Part shown: positions 1-6,859 of the stretch, in pieces
Numbering within the stretch: position 1 is the first letter of the stretch
Layout of the letters: the number at the start of each line of letters is the position of its first letter
Assembly: GCA_015222065.1 (NCBI GenBank)
Contig: JADFUQ010000324.1
Location: 1-10,011, forward strand
DNA from: Bacteroidota bacterium
Lineage (GTDB): Bacteria > Bacteroidota > Bacteroidia > Bacteroidales > VadinHA17
DNA length: 10,011 nt
Direction of reading: 5' to 3'
The notes under the pieces: model-generated
Databases searched by the model: none
Told to the model about the DNA's origin: nothing
The model's input: only the letters and a program-made list of their open reading frames with translations
Translations under genes and position numbers: made by a program

Positions 1-42
1 AAATGATTAAATGACTAAAGTTTATAATATACTTTGCATTTT

Positions 43-91
43 TGCCGACTGCTGACTCCTGACTGATGACTATGGACTGCCGACTGATTAG
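43..91. repeat. Array of seven degenerate 7-nt units
   Basis: Seven consecutive 7-nt units can be laid out without gaps; the first six all end in GAC, with the consensus TGNYGAC, for example TGCCGAC at 43-49 and again at 78-84. The four leading bases vary between units. It lies just past the stop codon of the acetyltransferase-like gene. The same 7-nt phase with a different core recurs at 3504-3830. No reading frame and no hairpin with a U-tract is seen, so it does not look like a terminator. Confidence 0.7.
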
Positions 92-141
92 CTACAAATT
101 TCTATAATATTTAATTCTGGAGATCATTGAATAGAAACACA

Positions 142-1263
142 TTACAACAGATCCTTTCTAAAGATCCTGAATCGCTTGTATAATGTCCCTCCTGCCTTAT
201 CAACTTCTCCTAACATTTTGGTATTGGTTTCAAGAATCAGGTGACTTTCAATTTCTTTTATTCCTTCTGCGATTGCTGTCTCAAAAAATTTTACTGCCAT
301 CATCACATTGATTCCCTTGTTTTGATGCTTCGGTTTAACTGCTCCGAGCAATAGATTTACCCGGTCGGTATTTTTCATTGCCTTCATTATCCTGAAAATT
401 CCAAACGGGAATAATCTGCCACGGGATTTTTGAAGTCCCTCACTAAAATCAGGGATACCTATTACAAAACCTGCTATTTCCCCATCAAGAGTGACAGCTT
501 TTAGATATTTTGGATCAAGTATCGGTATATATTGAGCTGCCAGTTTAATCATCTCACTTTCTTCAATAGGAATAAAGCCATAGATGTGGCTGTAGCATTC
601 ATTCATTAATCTGAATACAGGTATAATAAGTGCTTTAAGTTCCTTTCGTTTTTTAAATTCCTGTAAAATAAAACCCTCTTTACGGGAAGCTCGTTGAAAG
701 ATCCTTTCATAAACCTCTGGTACTTTCTCAGGTACTGGAATAACAAAATCAAGAAGGTCAATCTCTTTCGTAAACCCTTCATTTGCTATCAGATACACCA
801 TATATTTATGATTACATGGAGTCGCAATAATTGCCCGGTGGTCAAAGCCCTCAATAATAAAACCCTGGGGATCTTTGTCAGAAAAACCAAGCGGACCTAC
901 CAGTTTATCCATTCCTTTTTTTCTCGCCCACTCTTCAACAGAAGATAATAGCTCATGTACAACCTCCTGATCATTTACTGATTCGGGTAGAAAGAATCTT
1001 CCATTCTTTAAATTATTTAGCTTGTTATGAGTCTTGTTAATAATTCCCATAATTCGTCCGACAATTTCATTATCCCGGTAAGCTAAAAAAAGAATTGTAT
1101 CTGAATATGAGTGTGCTATATTCTTTTTTGGATTAAGGAACTTCCACTCATCTGAGTATAAAGGAGGCACCCAGGTTTCATGATCTTTATGCAATTTATC
1201 CGGCAGATAAATGAATTTACGAAGATCACCTTTCGATTTAACTTGTTTTATTTGAACAGGCAT
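142..1263 (-). CDS. Double-GNAT-fold acetyltransferase-like protein, substrate unknown
   Basis: A 373-residue protein resembling the roughly 370-390-residue family of GNAT-like proteins found in many bacteria and usually left as N-acetyltransferase or hypothetical. The N-terminal half (about 1-170) has the family signature WVPPL at 31-35, a strand with ILFLAYRDNEIVGRI near 57-71, and GPLGFSDKDPQG at 123-134. The C-terminal half (about 200-373) has a second GNAT-like fold, with an acetyl-CoA loop resembling motif A (QNKGIN at 314-319) followed by an ETNTKML...GGTLYKRFRIF motif B. No signal peptide or membrane segment is seen, so it should be cytoplasmic. It lies 102 nt downstream of hisIE on the same strand. 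Readthrough from the his operon is possible, but the gap and the palindrome in it leave separate control open. Substrate and biological role are not known to me. Confidence 0.8.
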   Translation of the reverse strand: MPVQIKQVKSKGDLRKFIYLPDKLHKDHETWVPPLYSDEWKFLNPKKNIAHSYSDTILFLAYRDNEIVGRIMGIINKTHNKLNNLKNGRFFLPESVNDQEVVHELLSSVEEWARKKGMDKLVGPLGFSDKDPQGFIIEGFDHRAIIATPCNHKYMVYLIANEGFTKEIDLLDFVIPVPEKVPEVYERIFQRASRKEGFILQEFKKRKELKALIIPVFRLMNECYSHIYGFIPIEESEMIKLAAQYIPILDPKYLKAVTLDGEIAGFVIGIPDFSEGLQKSRGRLFPFGIFRIMKAMKNTDRVNLLLGAVKPKHQNKGINVMMAVKFFETAIAEGIKEIESHLILETNTKMLGEVDKAGGTLYKRFRIFRKDLL

Positions 1264-1310
1264 AGGTAAAGAATGAATTTTATGTGTAAGTGGGTAAAAT
1301 CCAATATAAT

Positions 1311-1324
1311 AGGTATTAATACCT
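1311..1324. promoter_or_regulatory. 14-nt perfect palindrome upstream of the double-GNAT gene
   Basis: AGGTATTAATACCT is a perfect dyad in the 102-nt hisIE to acetyltransferase gap, 47 nt before the downstream ATG. It could be an operator for a dimeric regulator, or a short 5-bp hairpin with an AT loop. No U-tract follows on the minus strand, so a terminator is unlikely. There is no convincing TAnnTTTG promoter near it. Confidence 0.35.
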
Positions 1325-1365
1325 GAATAAATATCAATAGAAATATACTATTTTTTTTCTTAATA

Positions 1366-1971
1366 TTACCTTAAGTATTCTTTATGTCTTTTTTTTAAAG
1401 TCTCAACAACATCGTTTAGTTTAAAGCCTTTTGCCTGTAAAAGAATTAAATAGTGAAACAATAAGTCTGCAATTTCGTTAAGGAATAAGTTGTCATTATT
1501 GTCCTTAGCCTCAATTACGACTTCAATTGCTTCTTCACCAACTTTTTGAGCAATTTTGTTTATTCCCTTTTTGAATAATGACGCTGTATATGATTTATCA
1601 CTCATATTTTCACGTCGTTCGGTAATAATGTCTTCCAGTTTTGATAAGAAACCATAATTAGCGTTATTTTCTTTACTCCAGCAAGTATCGGTTCCGGTGT
1701 GGCATGTTGGTCCGGCAGGATTTACCATTATTAATAATGTATCGTTATCGCAATCAATATCAATACTTAATAAATTCAGATAATTGCCACTCGTTTCTCC
1801 TTTCGTCCAAAGTCTTTGCTTGCTACGACTAAAGAAAGTTACTCTTTTTGTTTCTATAGTTTTGTTATATGCATCGTGGTTCATATACCCAAGCATTAAA
1901 ACTGTTTTTGTTTCTGCATCCTGAATTATTGCAGGAACCAATCCGTTATTTTTATTGAAATCTATATTCAT
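1366..1971 (-). CDS. hisIE: Bifunctional phosphoribosyl-AMP cyclohydrolase / phosphoribosyl-ATP pyrophosphatase
   Basis: Performs steps two and three of histidine synthesis: PR-ATP is hydrolysed to PR-AMP by the C-terminal HisE domain, and the ring of PR-AMP is opened by the N-terminal HisI domain to give ProFAR. HisI (about 1-105) shows the metal-binding DIDCD at 71-75 and the NPAGPTCHTGTDTCW motif at 84-98, with Cys90 and Cys97 as expected metal ligands together with Cys74. HisE (about 110-201) shows the acidic GEEAIEV at 146-152 and NEIADLLFH at 165-173, the MazG-like helices that bind Mg2+. The 201-residue length fits the fused family. It is the last his gene of the operon, 41 nt after hisF. 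The ATG follows an A-rich stretch typical of Bacteroidota starts. Confidence 0.97.
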   Translation of the reverse strand: MNIDFNKNNGLVPAIIQDAETKTVLMLGYMNHDAYNKTIETKRVTFFSRSKQRLWTKGETSGNYLNLLSIDIDCDNDTLLIMVNPAGPTCHTGTDTCWSKENNANYGFLSKLEDIITERRENMSDKSYTASLFKKGINKIAQKVGEEAIEVVIEAKDNNDNLFLNEIADLLFHYLILLQAKGFKLNDVVETLKKRHKEYLR

Positions 1972-2012
1972 TTTTTTATTGTTAAATAATTAAATTAATT
2001 GATAAGCAGTAG

Positions 2013-2768
2013 CTAAATCCTCATATTAATATCTTGATTGTTTAAAAACTGCTTTAATTCCGCGATGGAAATTTCGTTAAAGTGAAAAACACTTGCAGCC
2101 AAAGCTGCATCTGCCTTTCCAATTTTAAAAACATCAGCGAAATGTTGTTTATTACCGGCCCCTCCTGATGCTATTACAGGAATATTAACCAGCTGTGAAA
2201 TTATTGCCAAAGTTTGGTTTGCAAATCCGTCTTTTGTTCCATCATGGTTCATAGATGTAAACAGGATTTCACCCGCACCTCTTTTTTCAACTTCCGCGGC
2301 CCATTCAAAAAGGTCAATTTCAGTAGGGACTTTCCCTCCTACAAGATAAACTTTCCAATTATTTTCGGTTTGTTTCGCGTCTATAGCGACAATGATACAT
2401 TGGCTTCCAAACTTGTTTGCTAAATGGTTTATTAATTCCGGATTTTTTACAGCAGATGAATTCACGGATACCTTATCAGCTCCGGATTGTAACAAAATAC
2501 TCACATCTCCGACAGAAGAAATACCTCCGCCAACAGTAAAAGGAATGTTAACATTTTTTGCAATTCTTTCAACTAAATTAACAAGGGTTTTACGTTTTTC
2601 TTTTGTAGCTGAAATATCAAGAAAAACAAGTTCGTCAGCTCCGTTTTCCGAATAGTATTTTGCTAATTCAACAGGGTCGCCGGCATCAATAAGGTTTTCG
2701 AAATTTACACCTTTAACTGTTCTGCCGTCTTTTATATCTAAACAAGGTATTATTCTTTTAGTCAACAT
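2013..2768 (-). CDS. hisF: Imidazole glycerol phosphate synthase, cyclase subunit
   Basis: The cyclase half of the HisH-HisF complex: it uses ammonia channelled from HisH to convert PRFAR to imidazole glycerol phosphate and AICAR. The 251-residue beta/alpha barrel is full length. The catalytic aspartates are present at Asp11 (IIPCLDIKDGR) and Asp130 (IVAIDAK). The phosphate-binding loops FTVGGGI (77-83) and VIASGGAG, and the SMNHDGTKDG loop (172-181), are intact. Its start overlaps the end of hisA by 11 nt, which suggests coupled translation and supports the chosen ATG. The paired subunit HisH is encoded two genes upstream, so the operon supplies both partners. Confidence 0.98.
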   Translation of the reverse strand: MLTKRIIPCLDIKDGRTVKGVNFENLIDAGDPVELAKYYSENGADELVFLDISATKEKRKTLVNLVERIAKNVNIPFTVGGGISSVGDVSILLQSGADKVSVNSSAVKNPELINHLANKFGSQCIIVAIDAKQTENNWKVYLVGGKVPTEIDLFEWAAEVEKRGAGEILFTSMNHDGTKDGFANQTLAIISQLVNIPVIASGGAGNKQHFADVFKIGKADAALAASVFHFNEISIAELKQFLNNQDINMRI

Positions 2769-3477
2769 ACTTTTGTAATTCTTGAAGTTTTATTTTATTC
2801 TCATAAATAGCTTTGCCAATAATTACACCATCAACATTAATGTCAATAAGTAAATTTAACTCACTAATATTGGTTACGCCACCACTGGCAATTAGCTTAA
2901 TATCAGGAAGTTTTTCTAATATCTTTTTATACAGATCAATTGAAGTTCCTTCTAACATTCCGTCTTTACTTATATCTGTGCATATTACATTCTTAATTCC
3001 ATTTTTAAAATAATCGGATATAAAATTAAAAACGTTAAGATTGGTATTTACTTTCCATCCGTTAATCGCAATATTTTCAGATTTCACATCTGCACCTAAA
3101 ATTATTTTTTCATTCCCGTATTTATTTATCCATGATAAAACCTGTTGCTTGTCTTTCACGGCAATACTTCCTGCAGTTATCTGGTTCGCTCCGTTTTCGA
3201 AGGCAATATTTAAATCATTGTATGATTTTATACCTCCGCCAAAATCAATTTTCAAGTTTGTTCTTAATGCAATTTGGCTTAACACTTTCCAATTTACAAT
3301 TTTACCCGTTTTTGCTCCGTCTAAATCTACAAGATGTAAATTTCTGATGCCATTATCTTCAAATTGTTTTGCAATTTCAAGCGGATTTTCGCTATAAATC
3401 TTTTTTATTGAATAATTGCCTTGTTCTAACCGAACACATTTGCCTTCTATTATATCTATCGCGGGTATTATTTTCAT
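2758..3477 (-). CDS. hisA: ProFAR isomerase (phosphoribosylformimino-AICAR-phosphate isomerase)
   Basis: Catalyses the Amadori rearrangement of ProFAR to PRFAR, the substrate of HisHF. The 239-residue barrel matches the family length. The general base Asp8 sits in IIPAIDIIEGKCVR, the presumed acid Asp130 in ILGADVK, and Thr167 in CTDISKDGML. Phosphate-binding DFGGGI (78-83) and IASGGV (196-201) are present. HisA and HisF are ancient paralogues; the short VRLEQG stretch after IDIIEGK and the absence of the HisF-type SMNHDG loop identify this one as HisA. The 3' end overlaps hisF by 11 nt. Upstream lies the 356-nt repeat-rich gap to hisH, an unusual interruption in an otherwise tight operon. 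Confidence 0.97.
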   Translation of the reverse strand: MKIIPAIDIIEGKCVRLEQGNYSIKKIYSENPLEIAKQFEDNGIRNLHLVDLDGAKTGKIVNWKVLSQIALRTNLKIDFGGGIKSYNDLNIAFENGANQITAGSIAVKDKQQVLSWINKYGNEKIILGADVKSENIAINGWKVNTNLNVFNFISDYFKNGIKNVICTDISKDGMLEGTSIDLYKKILEKLPDIKLIASGGVTNISELNLLIDINVDGVIIGKAIYENKIKLQELQKYVD

Positions 3478-3503
3478 TTTCTTAGTTTTTTAATTATTTG
3501 CTA

Positions 3504-3830
3504 TTCCGTCTTCCGACTTCCTGCTTCTTACTTTTTCTTCTCTTCTTTGCCCTCTCTTCTCATTTTCGCATTTTCTCACCTTCTCATCTCCTCATCTTTT
3601 CTTCTCCTTTTTAGCCTTTTCTCTTCATCTCTCAGTCGCTCCCTCACCCCCTCTTCTCATTTACTCATTTTTCTTCATCCTTCCTTACCTACTACTTACT
3701 TCTTACTTTTCTTCACTCACCTCTCACCTCTTCTTCCTCTCCTTACTCACCTCTTCTCATCTTCACCTTTTCTCCTCTTCCCTTTTGCCTTCTGCCTTCT
3801 GCCTTTTGCCTTTTCTTCCCCTTACTTCCG
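3504..3830. repeat. Pyrimidine-rich, 7-nt phased degenerate repeat tract in the hisH-hisA gap
   Basis: The whole 356-nt gap between hisH and hisA (3478-3833) is filled by a tract rich in C and T on the + strand, hence purine-rich in the his transcript. Long parts can be laid out as 7-nt units: TTCCGTC and TTCCGAC from 3504; TACCTAC, TACTTAC and TTCTTAC from 3686, drifting to CACTCAC and CTCTCAC (3714-3727); and TTTTGCC/TTCTGCC units at 3783-3810. Units share a core with neighbours but the core changes along the tract. I see no gene, promoter motif or terminator in it. The open frame on the + strand here merely reflects lack of purines, hence of stop codons. Confidence 0.75.
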
Positions 3831-3833
3831 CCT

Positions 3834-4415
3834 TTACAAATTCACAAAGTTTTTCAATATCTGCTGCCCTGCATCGCTGCTTTTTTCGGGGTGAAACTGA
3901 CATGCATAAAAATTAGCTTTTTGCAATGCTGCTGAAAATTCTTTATCATAAGTAGTTTGTGCTATGGTATATTCCGATAAAGGAGCGTAGAATGAATGCA
4001 CAAAATATGCATATTCATTTTCTTTCACTTGATTGAACAAACAGGTTTTTAATTTTGAAATATTATTCCATCCAACTTGTGGAACCTTAAGTTTTGTAGT
4101 AAACTTCTTTACCTTAATTGGAAAAATACCCATACAATCGGTATTGCCCTCTTCTGTAAATTCGCACATTAATTGTATCCCTAAACAGATTCCTAAAACC
4201 GGTTGTTTTAAAGCAGGAATTAGTTTGTTTAATTTATATTTTTTTAGCTCAACCATAGCGGAACTTGCTTCGCCAACCCCGGGAAGAATAACTTTATCGG
4301 CATTTTCTATTTTCACTAAATCGTTTGTTAGCTCAGCGTTAACACCAATACGCTCAAGTGCGTATTTCACTGATTTAATATTTCCTGCACCGTAGTCAAT
4401 AATTACTAGCTTCAT
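3834..4415 (-). CDS. hisH: Imidazole glycerol phosphate synthase, glutamine amidotransferase subunit
   Basis: Class I glutamine amidotransferase that hydrolyses glutamine and passes ammonia to HisF. The 193 residues are near the normal family length. The catalytic triad is complete: Cys77 in GICLGIQ, His175 and Glu177 in CQFHPEKS. The oxyanion strand PGVGEA (45-50) and the HisF-facing PQVGWN (112-117) and YFVHSFY (137-143) are present. The stop codon abuts the 7-nt repeat tract directly, and a 315-nt gap with 8-nt repeats lies upstream, so hisH is isolated on both sides by repeat DNA. I see no TAnnTTTG promoter in the upstream gap, so it presumably depends on operon transcription. The ATG lies 13 nt after a short hairpin. 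Confidence 0.97.
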   Translation of the reverse strand: MKLVIIDYGAGNIKSVKYALERIGVNAELTNDLVKIENADKVILPGVGEASSAMVELKKYKLNKLIPALKQPVLGICLGIQLMCEFTEEGNTDCMGIFPIKVKKFTTKLKVPQVGWNNISKLKTCLFNQVKENEYAYFVHSFYAPLSEYTIAQTTYDKEFSAALQKANFYACQFHPEKSSDAGQQILKNFVNL

Positions 4416-4428
4416 ATATTTGGTTCTT

Positions 4429-4451
4429 CAGGATAATGCTTAGTTATCCTG
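4429..4451 (-). promoter_or_regulatory. 8-bp hairpin just upstream of the hisH start
   Basis: On the minus strand CAGGATAA and TTATCCTG form a perfect 8-bp stem with a 7-nt loop, ending 13 nt before the hisH ATG. No U-tract follows, so it is not an intrinsic terminator. It could influence ribosome access or protect a processed 5' end of the hisH-hisA-hisF-hisIE part of the transcript. Function is inferred only from position. Confidence 0.4.
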
Positions 4452-4457
4452 GATTAA

Positions 4458-4497
4458 TGGAATATTGGAAGGTTGGAATAATGCCCGACTTCCAGAC
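4458..4497. repeat. 8-nt phased repeat array (TGGAANNN), left copy
   Basis: Three adjacent units with the core TGGAA followed by three variable bases (4458-4481) continue in phase into TGCCCGAC and TTCCAGAC. It lies in the 315-nt hisB-hisH gap (4416-4730). The TGGAANNN part is the reverse-orientation counterpart of the TTCCANNN array at 4634-4681, so the two could pair in the transcript or mark an element with inverted ends. Confidence 0.55.
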
Positions 4498-4633
4498 AGG
4501 GAATATAGATGTAAAACGTGAAAATTCACCATTAATCCTTTTTAATTTGTTGGAATGCATCATCCTAATTGGCCTCCTTCATTTTTTTTTGTAAAGATTT
4601 TATTAATTGATTAAACCTTATATTAATGTTTTT

Positions 4634-4681
4634 TTCCATTTTACCATCTTTCCAGTATTCCACTATTCCATCCTTCCACCT
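4634..4681. repeat. 8-nt phased repeat array (TTCCANNN), right copy
   Basis: Six adjacent 8-nt units starting at 4634, 4642, 4650, 4658, 4666 and 4674 all have the core T(T/A)CCA and a variable trinucleotide, for example TTCCAGTA and TTCCACTA. It is inverted relative to the TGGAANNN array at 4458-4481. The intervening 150 bases are AT-rich; they hold one arm of a 10-bp inverted repeat (GGATTAATGG at 4451-4460 with CCATTAATCC at 4529-4538) and no gene or promoter that I can recognise. Confidence 0.65.
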
Positions 4682-4730
4682 GACACCTATTTATTTTTCG
4701 GATGAACCATAAATTTATTATATTGAAAAG

Positions 4731-5834
4731 TTATATCATTCCTTTGGTTGAAGGAAGAACATTACTATTAATGTCTCTTTTTACAGCCATTTTTATTGCT
4801 TTTGCAAATGCTTTAAAAATTCCTTCGATTTTATGATGTTCATTAGTTCCTTCGGCTTTGATATTCAGATTGCATTTAGCAGAATCGCTAAACGATTTAA
4901 AAAAGTGAAAAAACATTTCTGTAGGCATTTCACCAATTTTCTCTCGCTTGAATTCCGCATTCCAGTTTATCCAATTTCTACCACCGAAGTCTATAGCAAC
5001 TTGTGCTAAACTATCATCCATTGGTAAAAGGAAGCCATAACGATCCATTCCCAATTTATTCTTCATTGCTTTATTAACAGCTTCTCCCAGGACAATAGCA
5101 GTGTCTTCAATAGTATGGTGTTCGTCAACTTCCAAATCGCTTTTTACTTCTATTTGTAAATCAATTAATCCGTGTTTGCTGATTTGTTCAAGCATATGGT
5201 CGAAAAATTTTATTCCTGTATTTATTTCAGCTTTTCCGGTTCCGTCCAGATTTACTTTAAGAATAATATCTGTCTCTTTTGTTTTTCTTGTAATTTCAGC
5301 TTTTCGTTGTCCGAATTTCAGGAACTCGTATATCTCTTTCCATGAAGTTGTTTGTAATGCAATTGTTGAGTTTTTTTCTTTTTTATTGCCGGAAAGGTAG
5401 ATCGCCTTCGAGCCTGAATTTGTTGCAAGTTCAACATCGATAAGCCGGTCACCTATTACAAAAGAATTTTCCAAATCGTAATTACCATTAAGATATTTTG
5501 TCAGCAAAGCTGTTCCCGGTTTACGTGTTGGGGCATTGTCTTCCGGAAATGATTTATCAATCAATACCTCAGAAAACCCGACCCCTTCGTTTTCAAAAGC
5601 TTGAATTATTTTATTATGTACCGGCCAAAAAGTATCTTCCGGAAAAGACTCTGTTCCTAATCCATCCTGATTTGTAACCATTATTAATTCATAGTCAAGC
5701 TCATTAGCTATTCTTGACAGATAACTAAAAACGCCAGGATAAAATTCAAGTTTTTCAAAATTATCAAGTTGATAATCAATAGGCGGTTCAATTACTATTG
5801 TTCCGTCTCTATCTATAAGAAGCAACTTTTTCAT
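4731..5834 (-). CDS. hisB: Bifunctional histidinol-phosphatase / imidazoleglycerol-phosphate dehydratase
   Basis: A fused enzyme of 367 residues. The N-terminal HAD phosphatase (about 1-170) removes phosphate from histidinol phosphate: the nucleophile Asp8 and acid Asp10 lie in LLIDRDGTI, MVTNQDG is at 52-58, and FVIGDRLIDVELA at 125-137. The C-terminal dehydratase (about 178-367) converts IGP to imidazole acetol phosphate and has the Mn-binding motifs FDHML (211-215), DEHHTIED (237-244), EHHKIEG (332-338) and the C-terminal PSTKGM. The zinc-binding Cys/His loop of the E. coli phosphatase domain is absent: the matching stretch at 91-105 reads LIDKSFPEDNAPTRK with no Cys or His. I recall the same replacement in other Bacteroidota HisB proteins, so it is probably lineage-typical. 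The start overlaps the hisC stop by 4 nt (ATGA), supporting this ATG. Confidence 0.97.
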   Translation of the reverse strand: MKKLLLIDRDGTIVIEPPIDYQLDNFEKLEFYPGVFSYLSRIANELDYELIMVTNQDGLGTESFPEDTFWPVHNKIIQAFENEGVGFSEVLIDKSFPEDNAPTRKPGTALLTKYLNGNYDLENSFVIGDRLIDVELATNSGSKAIYLSGNKKEKNSTIALQTTSWKEIYEFLKFGQRKAEITRKTKETDIILKVNLDGTGKAEINTGIKFFDHMLEQISKHGLIDLQIEVKSDLEVDEHHTIEDTAIVLGEAVNKAMKNKLGMDRYGFLLPMDDSLAQVAIDFGGRNWINWNAEFKREKIGEMPTEMFFHFFKSFSDSAKCNLNIKAEGTNEHHKIEGIFKAFAKAIKMAVKRDINSNVLPSTKGMI

Positions 5835-6859
5835 TTTTCAATTTCTTTAAGTTTAATAATCAATTTCTTGTTTTCTTTCTCAGTTCCAACAGTAATCCGT
5901 AAACAATTTTCGCATAAAACCTGTTTAGACCTGTCTCTGACTATTATTCCTTTTTTCCGCAATTTTTCAAAAACGAATTTTGAATTAGTAAATTTCACAA
6001 GTAAGAAATTAGCATCGGAAGGATATACTTTTTCAACATTAGTAAATTCTTTTAGTTTTCGAGTTAGAAGTCTTTTTTGTGTATGAATCATATTCAGGAT
6101 ATCGAGATACAAACTTTTATTTCTTAATTTTTCAAAAGCTTTTTGTTGCGAAAGAGTGTTGATATTATATGGTGGTTTTACCTTGTTTAGGATTTCTACA
6201 ATTTCAGTTGATGTAAAAGCCATTCCAATTCTTATACCTGCCATTCCCCAGGCTTTAGATAAAGTTTGACAAATAATAAGATTTGGATATTTATCAATTA
6301 AATCTAATGCACTTTCTTTATCGCTAAAATCGATATATGCTTCATCAACCAGAACAATGTAATTCAACTTGGAAAGCAACAATTCTAAATCTGATTTATT
6401 AATTGAGTTTCCTGTTGGATTATTAGGTGAACACAATATTATAAGCTTTGTGTTTTCATTAACAACAGAAATAATTCTATTAGTATTCAGGCTGAAATCA
6501 TTGTTTAGTATAACTTCTTTAACTTCAATGTTATTTATGTCTGCAAGTACTTTATACATGGCATAAGTAGGAGGGCATATAATTACATTATCCTTTCCCG
6601 GTTCGCAAAAAGTTCTAAAAGTTAAATCAATGACTTCATCGCTTCCATTTCCAAAGAATATTTTCTCTTTAGCAATTTTTTTAAGATCAGAAACCCTTTC
6701 TTTTAACTGGTTTTGATAAGGATCAGGATACCTGTTAATCCCATTATTAAAGGGGTTTTCATTAGCATCCAGATACACTTCGGCTTGCTTTGTAAATTCA
6801 TCCCTGGCCGATGAATATGCTTGTAGCTTTTTTATATTACCGCGTAATAGATTTTCCAT
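5831..6859 (-). CDS. hisC: Histidinol-phosphate aminotransferase
   Basis: PLP-dependent fold-type I aminotransferase that transfers the amino group from glutamate to imidazole acetol phosphate, giving histidinol phosphate. At 342 residues it is normal for the family. The PLP lysine is Lys202 in TLSKAWGMAGIRIG, with Asp172 in VDEAYIDF, Asn147 in SPNNPTG and the substrate-carboxylate Arg321 in LRITVG. The N-terminal ANENPF (32-37) is the expected active-site entry motif. Its start lies 23 nt inside the end of hisD in another frame, and its stop overlaps hisB by 4 nt, so hisD-hisC-hisB are probably translationally coupled. The ATG at 6857-6859 gives the expected N-terminus; a later start would remove conserved residues. 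Confidence 0.97.
   Translation of the reverse strand: MENLLRGNIKKLQAYSSARDEFTKQAEVYLDANENPFNNGINRYPDPYQNQLKERVSDLKKIAKEKIFFGNGSDEVIDLTFRTFCEPGKDNVIICPPTYAMYKVLADINNIEVKEVILNNDFSLNTNRIISVVNENTKLIILCSPNNPTGNSINKSDLELLLSKLNYIVLVDEAYIDFSDKESALDLIDKYPNLIICQTLSKAWGMAGIRIGMAFTSTEIVEILNKVKPPYNINTLSQQKAFEKLRNKSLYLDILNMIHTQKRLLTRKLKEFTNVEKVYPSDANFLLVKFTNSKFVFEKLRKKGIIVRDRSKQVLCENCLRITVGTEKENKKLIIKLKEIEK

Noticed and set aside
43..91. Short regularly spaced repeats as a CRISPR array
   Set aside because: The units are 7 nt with no 25-40 nt repeats or spacers, and no cas genes are present.
1264..1365. Separate promoter for the double-GNAT gene
   Set aside because: Only weak partial matches (for example TATATTTC without a spaced TTTG) are present, so I do not call one.
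3041..3397. 118-codon open frame on the + strand opposite hisA
   Set aside because: It lies wholly antisense to a well-conserved hisA and has no recognisable motif; the same applies to the other + strand frames opposite his genes.
3547..3894. 115-codon open frame on the + strand rich in Ser, Leu, Phe and Pro
   Set aside because: It results from a pyrimidine-rich repeat tract that lacks stop codons on this strand; it runs into the hisH coding region and shows no protein-like composition or motif.
4451..4538. 10-bp inverted repeat GGATTAATGG / CCATTAATCC in the hisB-hisH gap as a terminator
   Set aside because: The 68-nt separation and lack of a following U-tract make an intrinsic terminator unlikely; kept only as part of the description of the gap.
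3478..4730. Internal promoters for hisH or hisA in the two long gaps
   Set aside because: I looked for the Bacteroidota TAnnTTTG element (CAAANNTA on +) in both gaps and found none.
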